Assembly: GCA_963826055.1 (NCBI GenBank)
Contig: CAWGVO010000005.1
Location: 1-64,000, forward strand
Reading direction: 5' to 3'
Length of the DNA: 64,000 bases
From: JBBDMC01 sp963826055
Lineage (GTDB): Bacteria > Pseudomonadota > Alphaproteobacteria > Rhizobiales > Kaistiaceae
Position 1 is the stretch's first letter. Each line of letters begins with the position of its first letter. The notes beneath the pieces were generated by a model that was not told where the DNA came from, ran no database searches, and was given only the letters and a program-made list of their open reading frames with translations. Of the stretch, positions 8,658 to 18,519 are shown piece by piece. The position numbers and the translations under genes were made by a program.

Positions 8658-10010
8658 ATGCATCCGCCGCGCGTTCTCGTCGTCACCGGCGAATTTCCGA
8701 AACTGTCAGAGACGTTTGTGGTCAACCACCTGTCCCGTTTGGTCGCGACCGGGGTCGATCTCACCATCTTCGCCGAACGTCGCGGCGGTCCGGATCAGTG
8801 GCACGCCGACGTCGACCGCTACCGCCTGCTCGATCGCTGCCTCTGGTACGGCATATCGCCCGAGCTTCAGCCGGCACGGGACTATCTGTGCCAGAGCGCG
8901 CGCACCATCGAGAAGGAGCTGGCCGGCTTGCTGCAGGCCTGCTCCGTAATGAACATGCCACCGCCCCTCGACAGCCTGGCACGCCAGTTGATGCAGGAGC
9001 AGGCGAGGACCGATCTGAAGATGCGGCTGTTCCACGCCGCCGAGGTGCTCGTCGCCTCCGGCAAGGAGTTCGATGTCGTTCACTGCCACTTCGGACACCG
9101 TGGTCTGTTCGCCGCCCAGCTCAAGAACATGAAGGTACTCACCGGCGAGATCGTCGTAAGCTTCCACGGCATCGACATGACCGAGCACGTTCGGCGCAAA
9201 GGCACCCACGTCTACGACGATCTGAAGTCGCACTGCGCCCGATATCTGCCGATCAGCAACTTCTTCCGCGAACGACTTCTCCGCCTGGGGCTGAGCCCGC
9301 GGCAAACGACCGTCCACCACGTCGGCATCGACTGCGACCAATTCCGCTTCGCGCCCCGCGCGCCGGTCCCCGGCAGGCCGGTGCGCCTGCTCACCGTCGG
9401 TCGCCTTGTCGCCAAGAAGGGCGTCGAATACGCCATTCGCGCCTTTGGCACGCTCGACAAGCGTGGCCTCGCCGCCGGCCTCCGCTACGACATCATCGGC
9501 GACGGTTCCGAGCGTGCCGCGCTGGAGAAGCTGACCGCCGAGTTGCGGATCGCCGACCGCGTCACCTTCCATGGAAGCGCCACCCATGAGGAGGTGGCCG
9601 CGATGATGGGACGAAGCGATATCTTCCTTGCGCCCAGCGTGACCGCGCCGGACGGCGACATGGAAGGTATCCCGACCACGATCATGGAGGCCATGGCTTC
9701 GGGAATGCCAGTGATATCGACACGGCACAGCGGCATTCCCGAACTGGTGAAGGACAAGGAGGCGGGCCTCCTCTGCAACGAGCGCGATTTCGAGGCGCTC
9801 GCGTCCGCCATTCACTTTCTTGCCAGCAACGGCGAGCTCTGGCCCGAATTCGGCCGCGCCGGCCGCAACCTTGTGGAACGCGAATTCAACATCGCGGTGC
9901 AGAACGCGCGTCTGATCGAGATCTACAACGAGCTGCGTCCCGCCCGCGACGAGGCAGCGAACGCGGCGATCGAGCCCCAGCGGGCACGAGCATTCGCCGG
10001 GTTGTTCTGA
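8658..10010 (+). CDS. Glycosyltransferase family 4 (colanic acid/amylovoran WcaL-like)
   Basis: Second GT4 enzyme of the pair. ATG at 8658 opens MHPPRVLVVTGEFPKLSETF, typical of the WcaL/AmsK-like group of exopolysaccharide transferases; GTG at 8631 is an alternative start. Motifs: FDVVHCHFGHRGLF and VVSFHGIDM in the N-terminal half. The donor half has LLTVGRLVAKKGVEYAIRAF and the E-x7-E motif in GDMEGIPTTIMEAMASG, followed by STRHSGIPELV. About 450 residues, unbroken. Together with the preceding GT4 gene and the CTERM-tagged proteins downstream, this suggests an extracellular polysaccharide region. Acceptor and sugar are unknown. Confidence 0.87.
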   Translation: MHPPRVLVVTGEFPKLSETFVVNHLSRLVATGVDLTIFAERRGGPDQWHADVDRYRLLDRCLWYGISPELQPARDYLCQSARTIEKELAGLLQACSVMNMPPPLDSLARQLMQEQARTDLKMRLFHAAEVLVASGKEFDVVHCHFGHRGLFAAQLKNMKVLTGEIVVSFHGIDMTEHVRRKGTHVYDDLKSHCARYLPISNFFRERLLRLGLSPRQTTVHHVGIDCDQFRFAPRAPVPGRPVRLLTVGRLVAKKGVEYAIRAFGTLDKRGLAAGLRYDIIGDGSERAALEKLTAELRIADRVTFHGSATHEEVAAMMGRSDIFLAPSVTAPDGDMEGIPTTIMEAMASGMPVISTRHSGIPELVKDKEAGLLCNERDFEALASAIHFLASNGELWPEFGRAGRNLVEREFNIAVQNARLIEIYNELRPARDEAANAAIEPQRARAFAGLF

Positions 10011-10020
10011 CGGCGCGCCG

Positions 10021-10467
10021 CTATTCCATTGACGGATCGGTCACGGAAAGCGCCCGGATCTCTTCGCTGACGCCCTTCAGTTTGAAGTCCCCACGTCAAC
10101 GAACTGAAAGCCGTTGCCCGCCGACGCGGCGATCTTGTCGGTAACGAGAACATGCTCCGGCGCGGCGATGCCGAGCAGGCGGGACGCGCGATGGACGGCG
10201 CGGCCAAAGTAGTCGCCGTCCTGCACGATCAGCGGTCCCGCGGTGATGGCGGCACGCGCCGGGGGCAACCCGACCTCACGGACATCGGCAACGATCCCGA
10301 GCGAGCAGCGAATTGCATCGGCCGGGCGGACAAACAGGAGCATTGCGCCAGCCCGCCCGTCGGCGACTAGCCAGTAATGACCGCCGTGCGACAGGTACGC
10401 TCCTTGTCCACCGAGCACCGCGAATGTCCTTGCGGCTTCTGTACCAACATTGGCGATCTAGCGATCG
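10021..10467 (-). pseudogene. Truncated class III nucleotide cyclase catalytic domain
   Basis: Minus-strand remnant of a cyclase homology domain. Visible are a central stretch like the metal-binding core, RPADAIRCSLGI, then ITAGPLIVQDGDYFGRAVHRASRLLG and APEHVLVTDKI, as in the C-terminal half of class III cyclases. Near 10080-10088 a GGGG run breaks the frame. The natural tail DFKLKGVSEEIRALSV with stop at 10021-10023 is in the adjacent frame. Upstream the frame meets a TAG near 10465, and the first part of the domain (metal aspartate and following helix) is not found in any frame. The loss coincides with the start of a lower-GC region, which points to a recombination edge rather than a sequencing slip. 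Probably non-functional. Confidence 0.6.
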
Positions 10468-10759
10468 ATCCAGCGCGTGTTGTGGTGGCCTATCCAACTG
10501 CCGCGGTGGCTATCGTTCCGTCCAGCGTTAAAAACATATTTCTTAAAAAGACTATTCGATGTCGAACGAGATAAATATATTACATATGAGAATTGGCCGC
10601 TGGAACAGAATTTTCCATTTAATGTTGTTTTCGCTTTCGCGATTGACCCGCTTCTTTACTGGTTTAGCTTGCCGCTACGCTCGGGGCGGCAAAAGAACAG
10701 GAATCCGGGCCTGGGGGACACGGGTGCGTGTGCTCTTCCTGTGAACATGGGGGAGCGCA
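10468..10759. other. Gene-free, lower-GC intergenic stretch
   Basis: No convincing gene. The A+T-rich part (about 10505-10650, including a T/A run near 10530-10590) contrasts with the surrounding GC-rich DNA and ends just before the first CTERM-tagged protein. It may hold that gene's promoter, but I could not pick a clear -35/-10 pair. Confidence 0.4.
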
Positions 10760-11596
10760 GTGTTTTCTCTGCATACATTCGTGCTGTCTTCTCGGCGCAC
10801 TTTCTTGCCAGCGTTTGTCACGTTGGCACGGACGACCCGTTTTCGCGACCAAGGTGCGGCGGTTCGCGCGCGGCTCTCGCAGGTTTTGGTCGCCTTCGGG
10901 ATCGTGAGCTTCAATCTGGTCGAGCCTGCAAGCGCCCTGACGGTCGGGACCTTAGGAGGTTCCGGCAGTAGCCTTCCGTTTAACAACAATGTTTCTGGTT
11001 CTTCCGCGGGCCAGGCGCTGCCGGCCTATTCCGCGACGGGTACCTACAACCTGCTGTACTTTCAGATTTATGATGCTTCAGCATTTCCCGGGGCCATAAG
11101 CTTCGATACGATAACTTTTTTTGCGAATGGAACCCCTCCGGTCTATAGCGGAAACTACGAGATTTCATTCGGCGTAACATCGTCGCCGCTGTATACAAGC
11201 TATCCCTTCCCAACAGCCAGCGACGTCTCCGTCTTTTATGATGGAAACCTTGCGTCGCCGAGCGTGACAAGTAGTTTTTCTATCAGTGGCACACAGTATA
11301 CCTATGACCCAAGTCTCGGCAATCTGTGGATGCGGATTGTGGTCACAAATCAGGCGTATCCGGCGCCGAATGTGGGTGGGTTCGTTACCGACAGCGTTGC
11401 CTGGGCGGACTTGGTCACAACCGGAATCTGGTACGGCAATTTCGACTCGGTCATAGCGGTTCAGGGCCTGGTCACACAATTCGACACGGCCGTTACCCCC
11501 CTTCCGGCCGCCTTGCCCCTGTTCACCACCGCACTCATGGGACTGGGCATGGCTGGTTGGCGCAGGAAGCGAACGACAACCGCCGCCTCTCGATAA
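10760..11596 (+). CDS. Secreted protein with VPLPA/PEP-CTERM-type sorting signal
   Basis: GTG at 10760 is preceded by GGGGGAG (10749-10755). The product has a long polar N-region, a signal-peptide core (VLVAFGIVSFNLV, cleavage near ASA-LT), and a Ser/Thr/Gly/Tyr-rich beta-type body without cysteines. The C-terminus TPLPAALPLF, a hydrophobic helix, then WRRKRT is a VPLPA-CTERM (PEP-CTERM-like) tripartite tag. Proteins with this tag are processed by an exosortase and usually occur with exopolysaccharide genes. The two GT4 genes upstream fit this, but no exosortase gene is in the window. The gene is visibly richer in A+T than its neighbours and has different codon choice, so acquisition by transfer is possible. 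The specific role is unknown. Confidence 0.72.
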   Translation: MFSLHTFVLSSRRTFLPAFVTLARTTRFRDQGAAVRARLSQVLVAFGIVSFNLVEPASALTVGTLGGSGSSLPFNNNVSGSSAGQALPAYSATGTYNLLYFQIYDASAFPGAISFDTITFFANGTPPVYSGNYEISFGVTSSPLYTSYPFPTASDVSVFYDGNLASPSVTSSFSISGTQYTYDPSLGNLWMRIVVTNQAYPAPNVGGFVTDSVAWADLVTTGIWYGNFDSVIAVQGLVTQFDTAVTPLPAALPLFTTALMGLGMAGWRRKRTTTAASR

Positions 11597-11780
11597 CGCC
11601 TACCGTCAGCGGCTCCGGCGCGCTTTCTCGGTCGTCGAAGGCCTGTTCATTGCTACGCACGTCACCTGGCCGACCCGTGCCGGGTTGACACGGTCGCGCG
11701 AAAAAACCGATGGTCTGCCTGGTCGGGGTCGATTGGCCGGACCATGGACCGAAGCGGCGAGAGCAAGGGGGAAAATTGCC

Positions 11781-12410
11781 GTGACGTCTCGTCTGCTTCT
11801 GATCGTGTTCCTGTCTTTCTTTCTGGTTTTTAGCGTCGAACCCAGCGGAGCGGTTGTTCTCATAACCGCGTCGGAGGAAAGCGGAAACGTCATTTTCGCC
11901 GCCAACGGCGTCCTCGACCTCGATGGACTCGCATTCGATGGCAATATCCAGCAAGCGGGGGCGTTCATCTGCCCTGACGGATGCGGCCTCGCAGGCGATG
12001 TTGGTCTGGTTGAAGTTGGTTCTGCGGCCACGCAAGCTGTTGACACATACACCGGGCTGGTCAGCGCGACGCCGGCCTCCTTTGGCTCCGGATCGTTCGA
12101 AAACGCAACCTCGGGGTCCGGAGACTTCGTCGGCTTCACCGCCAACATCAACACAACATACCTTGTGGTTCCGACCGGCTATGTCAGCGGCAATTCGATC
12201 GCATCTTTGGCGACCTATGCAGGTGCGACTTTCGCCAGCCTCGGCATGACGCCGGGCGTGTACACGTACTTGCTGCCCAAAGACCGGGTGACGCTCGTTA
12301 TAGGCAACGCCAGCGCGGTACCGCTTCCGGCGACTCTCCCGCTGCTCGCGACAGGTCTTGGCGGGCTGGCGGCGATGGGCCGGCGCCGCAAGCAGAAGGC
12401 CGCTGCCTGA
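11781..12410 (+). CDS. Second VPLPA-CTERM sorted exported protein
   Basis: Start set at GTG 11781 because AAGGGGGAAAA lies just upstream and an excellent signal peptide follows (VTSRLLLIVFLSFFLVFSV, cleavage near SGA-VV). The mature part (about 180 residues) is Gly/Ala/Thr-rich and has one close Cys pair (ICPDGCG). The C-terminus is a textbook sorting tag: SAVPLPATLPLLATGLGGLA followed by GRRRKQK. It is 184 bases behind the other CTERM protein but shares no obvious body similarity with it, so they are separate cargo of the same sorting route. GC content is intermediate. Function unknown; a surface or matrix role is inferred from the tag and from the nearby glycosyltransferases. Confidence 0.75.
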   Translation: MTSRLLLIVFLSFFLVFSVEPSGAVVLITASEESGNVIFAANGVLDLDGLAFDGNIQQAGAFICPDGCGLAGDVGLVEVGSAATQAVDTYTGLVSATPASFGSGSFENATSGSGDFVGFTANINTTYLVVPTGYVSGNSIASLATYAGATFASLGMTPGVYTYLLPKDRVTLVIGNASAVPLPATLPLLATGLGGLAAMGRRRKQKAAA

Positions 12411-12475
12411 CCGCACATTATCGTCGGCCTTCGCGCTCCTTGACGGACCGACACCGATTGACCCCGACCGCTGGG

Positions 12476-12551
12476 TGGTGCCGCAAGAGGGATTCGAACC
12501 CCCGACCCCCGCATTACGAATGCGATGCTCTACCAACTGAGCTATTGCGGC
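12476..12551 (-). tRNA. tRNA-Thr (anticodon CGT)
   Basis: Reading the minus strand from 12551, the acceptor GCCGCAA pairs with TTGCGGC, followed by discriminator A and an encoded CCA. The D arm AGCTCAGTTGGTAGAGC, the anticodon stem CGCAT/ATGCG with loop TTCGTAA (anticodon CGT, reading ACG) and the T arm with GGTTCGAATCC are all present. It is 76 bases long and lies between the CTERM genes and hemY. Confidence 0.97.
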
Positions 12552-12601
12552 ATCGATAGCGCGACGAGCGCGGCGATTGATAGCCGCGCCGGCCGCCTCG
12601 T

Positions 12602-14207
12602 TCAAGCCGTCGGCCCGCGCGCGATGCCGAACGGCCGCTCCTCGTCCCCCTCCATCGCCATCGGGCCGGGGTCGTCCGGCAAGGGCTGCACCACCGTTTT
12701 CTCGGCCACGCCGCCTTCCCGGCGCGCCGCCGGCGCTGGCTCCGCGGGCGGCGGGGGCTGCTTCGGCTGGCCCGCGGCCGGCTTCGCCGGAGCCGTCTCC
12801 GGTTGGGCGGATAGCGATACGCGAGCCTCCTTTGCCGCCTCCTCCGGTTTCGTCGCGACCGGCCCGAGTGCCGCCGGCTTCATCCGCGCCTCCATCTCGA
12901 CCGCCGCCCGCGGTCGCGGCGCGTGGTCGGCGACTACCCGCCACTCGAAGGCGTCGACCCGCCCCGAGATCGGCGACACCGGCGCCCAGTGATCGAAGAC
13001 GTGTCCGTCGGCGGTCCATACCGGATCGGGTCGCGCGTCGAGCGCCCGCCTCAGCCAGGCGCGCACCCGTCCCTGGTCGCCGTGCTCGCCCTCCTCGATC
13101 TCCGCCATCAGCAGGCAGACCCGCTCGCTCGAAGGTTCGGCCCGCGTCAGCCCGCCGAGAGCGTTGCGCGCCGTCTGCCACTCGTGCGCATCGATCGCCG
13201 CGCGCGCCACCGCCAGCGCCGCCTCCGGGTGGTTGGGTCTGAGGTCGGCGAGCCGGCGCACCCGCTTCAGCCGGTCGCGCACCGAATCGCCGGGCCGCAC
13301 CTCGGCGTAGGCCTCGGCGATCTCCGGGTGCGGCGCGGCCTTCCACGCCGCCTCCAGCAGCCGCGTCGCCCGGCCGATCTCGCCGGCGCGCGTCAGCAGG
13401 CGCGCCGCCGTCGTCGCCGCCGGCGCGAGGTCCGGCGCCAGCCGATGCGCCTCCACCGCCAGCGTGCGCGCCTCGTCCGGGTGCCCGCCTTCCAGCTCCA
13501 TCGCCCGCGCCGTCAGCAGCACCGCCCGCAGCCGCTTCGCCGTCGCCGCGTCGACGATCCTGGCGTCGGCGTTGGCCGTCAGCGTCGCCAGCGCGCCCTG
13601 CCAGTCGCCCGCCTGGCACTGGTAGTCGAAGAGCGCCGTCCCCGCCCACGACGTATGCGGCGCGATCCGCGCCGCCTCCTCGGCGAAGTGACGCGCCGCC
13701 GTGTGCTCGCCCTGCCGGCGCGCCTCGACGAACAAGCCCGTGCAGGCCGAGCACCTTCGTCTCGTCGGATTCCGACAGCGCCTCGAAGGCGGTGCGCGCC
13801 GCCGTCCGGTCGCCGCCGATCTGCGCCGCCTGGGCGGCGAGCAGCAGCACCAGCGGCTCCTTGCCGAGCAGCGATTGCGACTCCTGCGCCGCGCGCCGGG
13901 CGGTGCGCGCATCGCCGGCACCGACCGCGATCATGCCGCGCGACAGCGCCCGGTAGCCGCGGTCGCGTCGCCGCGCGCCGAGAAGCTGGCCGACCGCGCG
14001 CGGCGTCCGCACCACCAGGCGCAGGATCGCCCCCACCACGATGATCGCCGCGAAGAGCAGCGCCACCGCCGCCGCCGCGATCATCAGCGAGGTGCGTATC
14101 TCGTAGCCCTGCCAGTTGATGGTCAGCGCCCCCGGCCGCTCCGCCAGCCACGCGAACCCGGCCGCGAACAGGAAGACGACGACGACGTAGATGAGGACGC
14201 GGATCAT
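12602..14207 (-). CDS. hemY: HemY-type TPR membrane protein of the heme operon (frameshifted)
   Basis: Inner-membrane protein with two N-terminal helices (IRVLIYVVVVFLFAAGFAWL and a second at about 40-62) and a long TPR region facing the periplasm. HemY of this type is linked to late heme biosynthesis, though its exact activity is unsettled. One apparent extra base near 13736 separates the N-terminal 155 residues (ending SDETKVLGLHGL) from the rest (FVEARRQGEHTAARHFAEEA onward). Repaired length is about 535, normal for alphaproteobacteria. The tail is Pro/Ala-rich (QPKQPPPPAEPAPAA). ATG at 14207 starts 10 bases after the Mic60-like stop, so it is translated in series with hemC, hemD and that gene. 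This is not the protoporphyrinogen oxidase also called HemY in Gram-positives. Confidence 0.83.
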
Positions 14208-14217
14208 GGCCGCCCCG

Positions 14218-15602
14218 TCACTTCGCCGCCGCGCCCGCCGACCCGGTGATACGGGCGACCAGCCGGTCGACCGTCAGCCCGGTCCTGGGCCTTCGCCGCC
14301 CACGCGGCGGACGCGTCCTTGCGCGACCGCCGGCAGCGCCTGGCGCTCGCTGAGCGCGGTGGCGAGGTCTCCCCGGTTGACCGCCGCCTCCACCCGCGAC
14401 AGCACCGCCGGCGGATCGTTGCCGGGCTGCGGCGTCGTCGGCCGCACCGTCACCAGCCCGCGCGCCGAGCCGACCAGCCGCTCGAAGAAGCCCGCGTTGG
14501 GATTGGCCGCGGTGGTCGCCGACACGATCGCGTCGGCGACCGCGGGAAACTCCGCCTGGATCTCCGCGACCGTCGGCACTCCGCGCGCCGCCAGCGGCCT
14601 GAGCTCGCTCGCCACGTCACCGGCGATGCCGAGCGCCGCGGCGAGGTCGAGATCGGCCACGAACGGTTGATCGCCGTCCGCCGCCCGCTTCAGCGCCACG
14701 ACGGCGATCGCCCGCGCCGCCTCGTCGCTCTTCGACCTGCGAGGCCGACGTGCCGGCAAGTCCGGCGATCTTGGCGTCGAGCGCGTCGACCCGCTGGCCG
14801 AGCGCGGTGAGACGCGTGTCGGCATCGTCGATGCGACCGGCGAGCGCGTTCGTGGCCGCCGTTGTCGCCGCCGTTGCCGTCGTCTCGCCCGCGTTGCCGC
14901 TGGCGACCGGCTGCGCCTCCAGCCGCGCCACCCGGTTGGCGAGTGCCGTCAGGTCCTGCGGGCTGGCCGCCGCCGGCACGAAGTCGAGCCGCTTGCCGAG
15001 GTCGGCAATCTCCTTCTTCAGCGCGTCCACGTCGCTCTTCGGCGCCAGCGGCTGGATGCCCGATTCCACCGGCAGACACCTTGCCGGCGAGTCCGTCGAC
15101 ATCGGAGCGGAGCGACGGCAGGTCGGCGGTCATCGCCTCGATAGCCGTCAGGCGCCGATCGAGCGCGGCGGCCGAGTCGGCCGCCGATTGCGCCTGCTGC
15201 CTTGCCTCGATGGCCGCCGTCCGTCCCGGCACCGGCAGGAATCCGGTCGCCTGCAGCACGATCACCAGCACCAGCGCCGCGACGCCGCCGACCACGCCCG
15301 CCGCCAGAAGCCGCACCAGCCCCTCGTTGCGTCGGTGGCGGTGGCGGCGTGCGCCCGCGCGGCGCTTCCTCTTTCGGCGGAGGCGGTGGCGTGGTCGACG
15401 CCGATGAGGGCGCCGCTTCGGCGGGCTTGGCCGCGGCCGCCTTCGGCGCCTCGCCGCCCGCCGCACCCGCGGCCGGCTTGTCGCCGCCGGCCTTCTCGGC
15501 CTGCAGGTCGATCGTCACCGGCGGCCGCTGGCGACGGTCCTGGCCGCTCCTGCGCTCGCCATCGGCTTTGGTGGCCTTGGGCTTGTCCTCGTCCGCCGCC
15601 AT
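14218..15602 (-). CDS. Mitofilin/Mic60-like inner-membrane protein (COG4223), multiply frameshifted
   Basis: Alphaproteobacterial relative of mitochondrial Mic60. It has a charged, Ala/Pro-rich cytoplasmic N-terminus, one membrane helix (LVRLLAAGVVGGVAALVLVI), and a long coiled-coil periplasmic region (LRSDVDGLAGKV, VDALKKEIADLGKRLDF, LTALGQRVDALDAKIAGL). It ends in a mitofilin-signature segment (ELRPLAARGVPTVAEIQAEF, GFFERLVGSARGLVTVRP, VNRGDLATALSERQALP). Bacterial homologues sit, as here, between hemD and hemY and have been linked to intracytoplasmic membrane shape. Five apparent one-base shifts near 15340, 15085, 14735, 14320 and 14283 break it; repaired length is about 461. The end LTVDRLVARITGSAGAAAK and stop at 14218 fit the family. 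Start ATG 15602. Confidence 0.82.
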
Positions 15603-15685
15603 GGTCTCCTCGAATGGTCGCCGCGTTTCCGGTCCCTACAATACAGCCTTATCCGCTCGACTGCCATCGACGCGGCTGCAAACCG

Positions 15686-16400
15686 TCACGCCGGCGGTGG
15701 AATGAGCGCGAAGAGGCTCGCCTCGTCCGGCTGCGCCGCGACCCGCACGTCCGCGGCACCGAGACCGGCGAGCGCCGACGGCGACCGCCCGCGACAGCGC
15801 GAAAAGGATAGTCCGTTTGAGCCCGGCACCGATACCGGCCGCCTCGACCAGCGCCGCGAAGATCGCCGCCGTCCGTCGCGAATAGAAGAGCGCTCCTTCG
15901 ATCGCCCCGGATTCGATCAGCCCGGCGATTTTCTCATCGAGCCGCGTCGCCGCCACCGCCCGGTAGGCTTCGACCGTGCTTCACCGTCGAACCCGGCGAG
16001 CATCGCCGCCACGTCTGCCGCGCGGTCGCGCCCGGCCGGGTAGAGGATCGTCCCGGCGCCTGCGTCGAAGTCGGCCCGCACCAGGTCGGCGAGCGCGGCG
16101 ACGTCGCCAGCGCCGGTGCGCACATCGCGGAAGCCGGCCGCCCGCGCGAGCGCCGCCGTCGTCCCGCCGACCGCATAGGCCGGCAGCCCCCGCCACGCGC
16201 GCGCCGACGGCCAGCCTTCCAACGCCCGCACCGCGTTGCCGCTGGTCAGAATCAGCGCCGCCGGCGCGGCGAGACCCGCCGGCTCGGGCGAAAGGACGAT
16301 CCCGCATCATCGGCGCCACATCGACCGCGTGGCCAAGCGCGATGAGCCGCCGCGCCGTCTCGCTCGCGTCGGGTTCGGGTCGCGTCACCAGGAGGCGCAT
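15686..16400 (-). CDS. hemD: Uroporphyrinogen-III synthase (frameshifted)
   Basis: Cyclises hydroxymethylbilane to uroporphyrinogen III, the branch point of tetrapyrrole synthesis. ATG at 16400 opens MRLLVTRPEPDASETARRL, the usual HemD N-terminus. Further parts are LTSGNAVRALEGW, PAYAVGGTTAALARAAGF, GAGTILYPAGRDRAADVAA, IEGALFYSRRTAAIFAALV and the tail LAGLGAADVRVAAQ...LFALIPPPA. They lie in different frames, so one-base shifts are needed near 16295, 15975 and 15790. Repaired length of about 238 is normal. It begins four bases after the hemC stop. HemD is poorly conserved, but position and motifs together make the call firm. Confidence 0.83.
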
Positions 16401-16404
16401 TGGC

Positions 16405-17341
16405 TCAGCCGCCGGTGAAGAAGTCCGGCCCGCCGCGCTCGGCGAGTTCCTGGCCGGCCTCGCCGCCGATCCGTGCCGCCTCCGCCGTCGGTCCCTCACG
16501 CCGCGCCTCGTGCGCCTCGCTGCCGTCCGGCTTGATGATGATGCCGCGGAAGTCGACGCGTCCGCCGGCGACCCGCGCCAGTCCACCGATCGGCGTGCGG
16601 CATGATCCGCCGAGATGGCGAAGGAACGCCCGCTCGGCGGCGAGCGCGATCGAGGTGTCGCGGTCGTCGATCGCGGCAAGCAGGTCGAGGACGCGCCGGT
16701 CGTCGGCGCGCGCCGTGATCGCGATCGTTCCCTGGCCGACCGCCGGCAGCCAGTCGTCCGGCTCGATCAGGCTCCGCGCCCGTCCGGAGAGCCCGAGGCG
16801 GGCGAGACCGGCCGCCGCCAGCAGCGCGGCGTCGACAATGCCCTCGCTCACCTTGCGCAGCCGCGTCTCCACGTTGCCGCGCAGATTCACCACCCTGAGG
16901 TCCGGCCGCGCCCGCAGCGTCATCGCCTTGCGCCTCGGCGACGAGGTGCCGACCTTCGCCCCTGCCTTCAGCTCGGCAAGCGAAGCCGCCCCCGGCGAGA
17001 TGAACGCATCGCGCACGTCCGCACGCGGCAGGCAGCGCGGCGATGACGATGCCCTCCGGCAATTCGGTCGGAATGTCCTTGGCCGAATGGACCGCCGCGT
17101 CGATCCGCCCCCCGAGCAGCGCCTCGTCGATCTCCTTGGTGAACAGCCCCTTGCCGCCGAAGTCGATCAGCGGGCGGTCGGTGATGCGGTCGCCGCTGGT
17201 GGTGATCGGAACGACGGCGATCGCACCCTCTCCGTGGACGGCCGCCAGCGCCCGGCGCGCGCTTTCCGTCTGCGTCAGGGAAAGCGGGCTGCCCCTCGCG
17301 CCGAGGGTGAGGGTTCCGATACTGGTCTCGGCCGATTGCAC
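16405..17341 (-). CDS. hemC: Hydroxymethylbilane synthase (porphobilinogen deaminase), one frameshift
   Basis: Polymerises four porphobilinogens to hydroxymethylbilane using a dipyrromethane cofactor. GTG at 17341 starts the protein; LGARGSPLSLTQTESARRAL and FGGKGLFTKEIDEALLGGRI give the N-terminal domain and DAAVHSAKDIPTELPEGI the active-site region. An apparent extra base near 17030 moves the rest to the next frame: DVRDAFISP, VGTSSPRRKAM, LRGNVETRL, LPAVGQGTIAI, and the cofactor-cysteine loop LGGSCRTPIGGLA. Repaired length is 311, normal. It is first in the minus-strand heme operon and divergent from tsaD across about 120 bases, an arrangement typical of Hyphomicrobiales. Confidence 0.9.
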
Positions 17342-17462
17342 CGCGTCTGTCCGGGTGTTAGGGCGTCGCTCGCATGGGACGCAACGAGCCCCTCTTATCA
17401 CCCGATTTTCCCCTCGCCGACAAGCAAGCGCACGCTGCCGTCCGCGACCGCCGGTTGGCGAG

Positions 17463-18519
17463 ATGATCGTCCTCGGCATCGAAACGAGCTGCGACGAGAC
17501 CGCCGCCGCCGTGGTGGAGCGCGGCGCCGACGGCGGCGGCCATATTCTCTCCGACGTGATTCTGTCGCAGGTCGCCGACCACAGCGCCTTCGGCGGCGTC
17601 GTCCCGGAGATCGCGGCGCGCGCCCACGTCGAGGCCCTCGATCGCATCGTCGCCACCGCGATGGCCGAGGCGGGCAAGTCCTTCGCGGACCTCGACGCGG
17701 TCGCCGCCACCGCCGGCCCCGGCCTCATCGGCGGCGTCCTGGTCGGCCTCACCACCGCCAAGGCGATCGCGCTCGCCGCCGGCAAGCCGCTCCTCGCCGT
17801 CAACCACCTCGAGGGCCACGCCCTTACCGCCCGCCTCACCGACGGCATCGACTTTCCTTATCTCCTCCTCCTCGTCTCCGGCGGCCACAGCCAGTTCCTC
17901 GCCGTCGAGGGCGTCGGTCGCTATCGCCGCTCGGCACCACCATCGACGACGCCCTCGGCGAGGCATTCGACAAGGCCGCCAAGCTCCTCGGCCTCCCCTA
18001 TCCCGGCGGCCCGGCGGTGGAAGCAGCCGCCCGTTCGGCGAGTCCCGCCCGCGTCGCGCTGCCGCGCCCGCTGATCGACCGGCCGGGCGCCGACTTCTCG
18101 TTCTCCGGCCTGAAGACGGCGCTCCGCCTCGCCGCCGAGGCCGCGGCACCCCTGTCCGATCAGGACGTCGCCGATTTCTGCGCCTCGTTTCAGGCGGCGG
18201 TGACGGACATCGTCGCCAACCGCGCCGCCCACGCCATGGCAGCCTTCCTCACCGATCACGACGCACCGCCCGTCCTGGTCGTCGCCGGCGGCGTCGCCGC
18301 CAACGAGGCGATCCGTGCCGCGCTCCGCGAGGCCGCGACCGAACGCGGCTTCCGTCTGGTGGCGCCGCCGGCGCGTCTATGCGCCGACAACGGCGTGATG
18401 ATCGCCTGGGCCGGGCGCCGAACGCCTCGCGCTCGGCCTCACCGATCCGCTGACCGTGCCGGCCCGGCCGCGCTGGCCGCTCGACGCCAGCGCCGGCGCG
18501 CAGGGGCGCACGCGCATGA
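17463..18519 (+). CDS. tsaD: tRNA N6-adenosine threonylcarbamoyltransferase TsaD (frameshifted)
   Basis: Transfers the threonylcarbamoyl group to A37 of ANN-decoding tRNAs. ATG 17463 opens VLGIETSCDETAAAVV. Diagnostic motifs are VPEIAARAHVEAL with the metal histidine, TAGPGLIGGVLVGL, AVNHLEGHAL with the second metal histidines, and LLLVSGGHSQ. After a shift near 17935 come LGTTIDDALGEAFDKAAKLL, YPGGPAVEAAA, FSFSGLKTAL and VVAGGVAANEAIR. A second shift near 18415 gives ERLALGLTDPLTVPARPRWPLD. The reading frame then runs straight into gpsA. Removing one G from the GGGG at 18503-18506 would give a stop overlapping the gpsA ATG as ATGA (18516-18519), the likely true end. Essential gene, so these breaks are probably errors. 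Confidence 0.88.

Noticed and set aside
11535..14207. 890-codon minus frame reading from HemY through the tRNA and CTERM genes
   Set aside because: Only the first ~155 codons are HemY; the rest runs antisense past a frameshift and across a tRNA gene.
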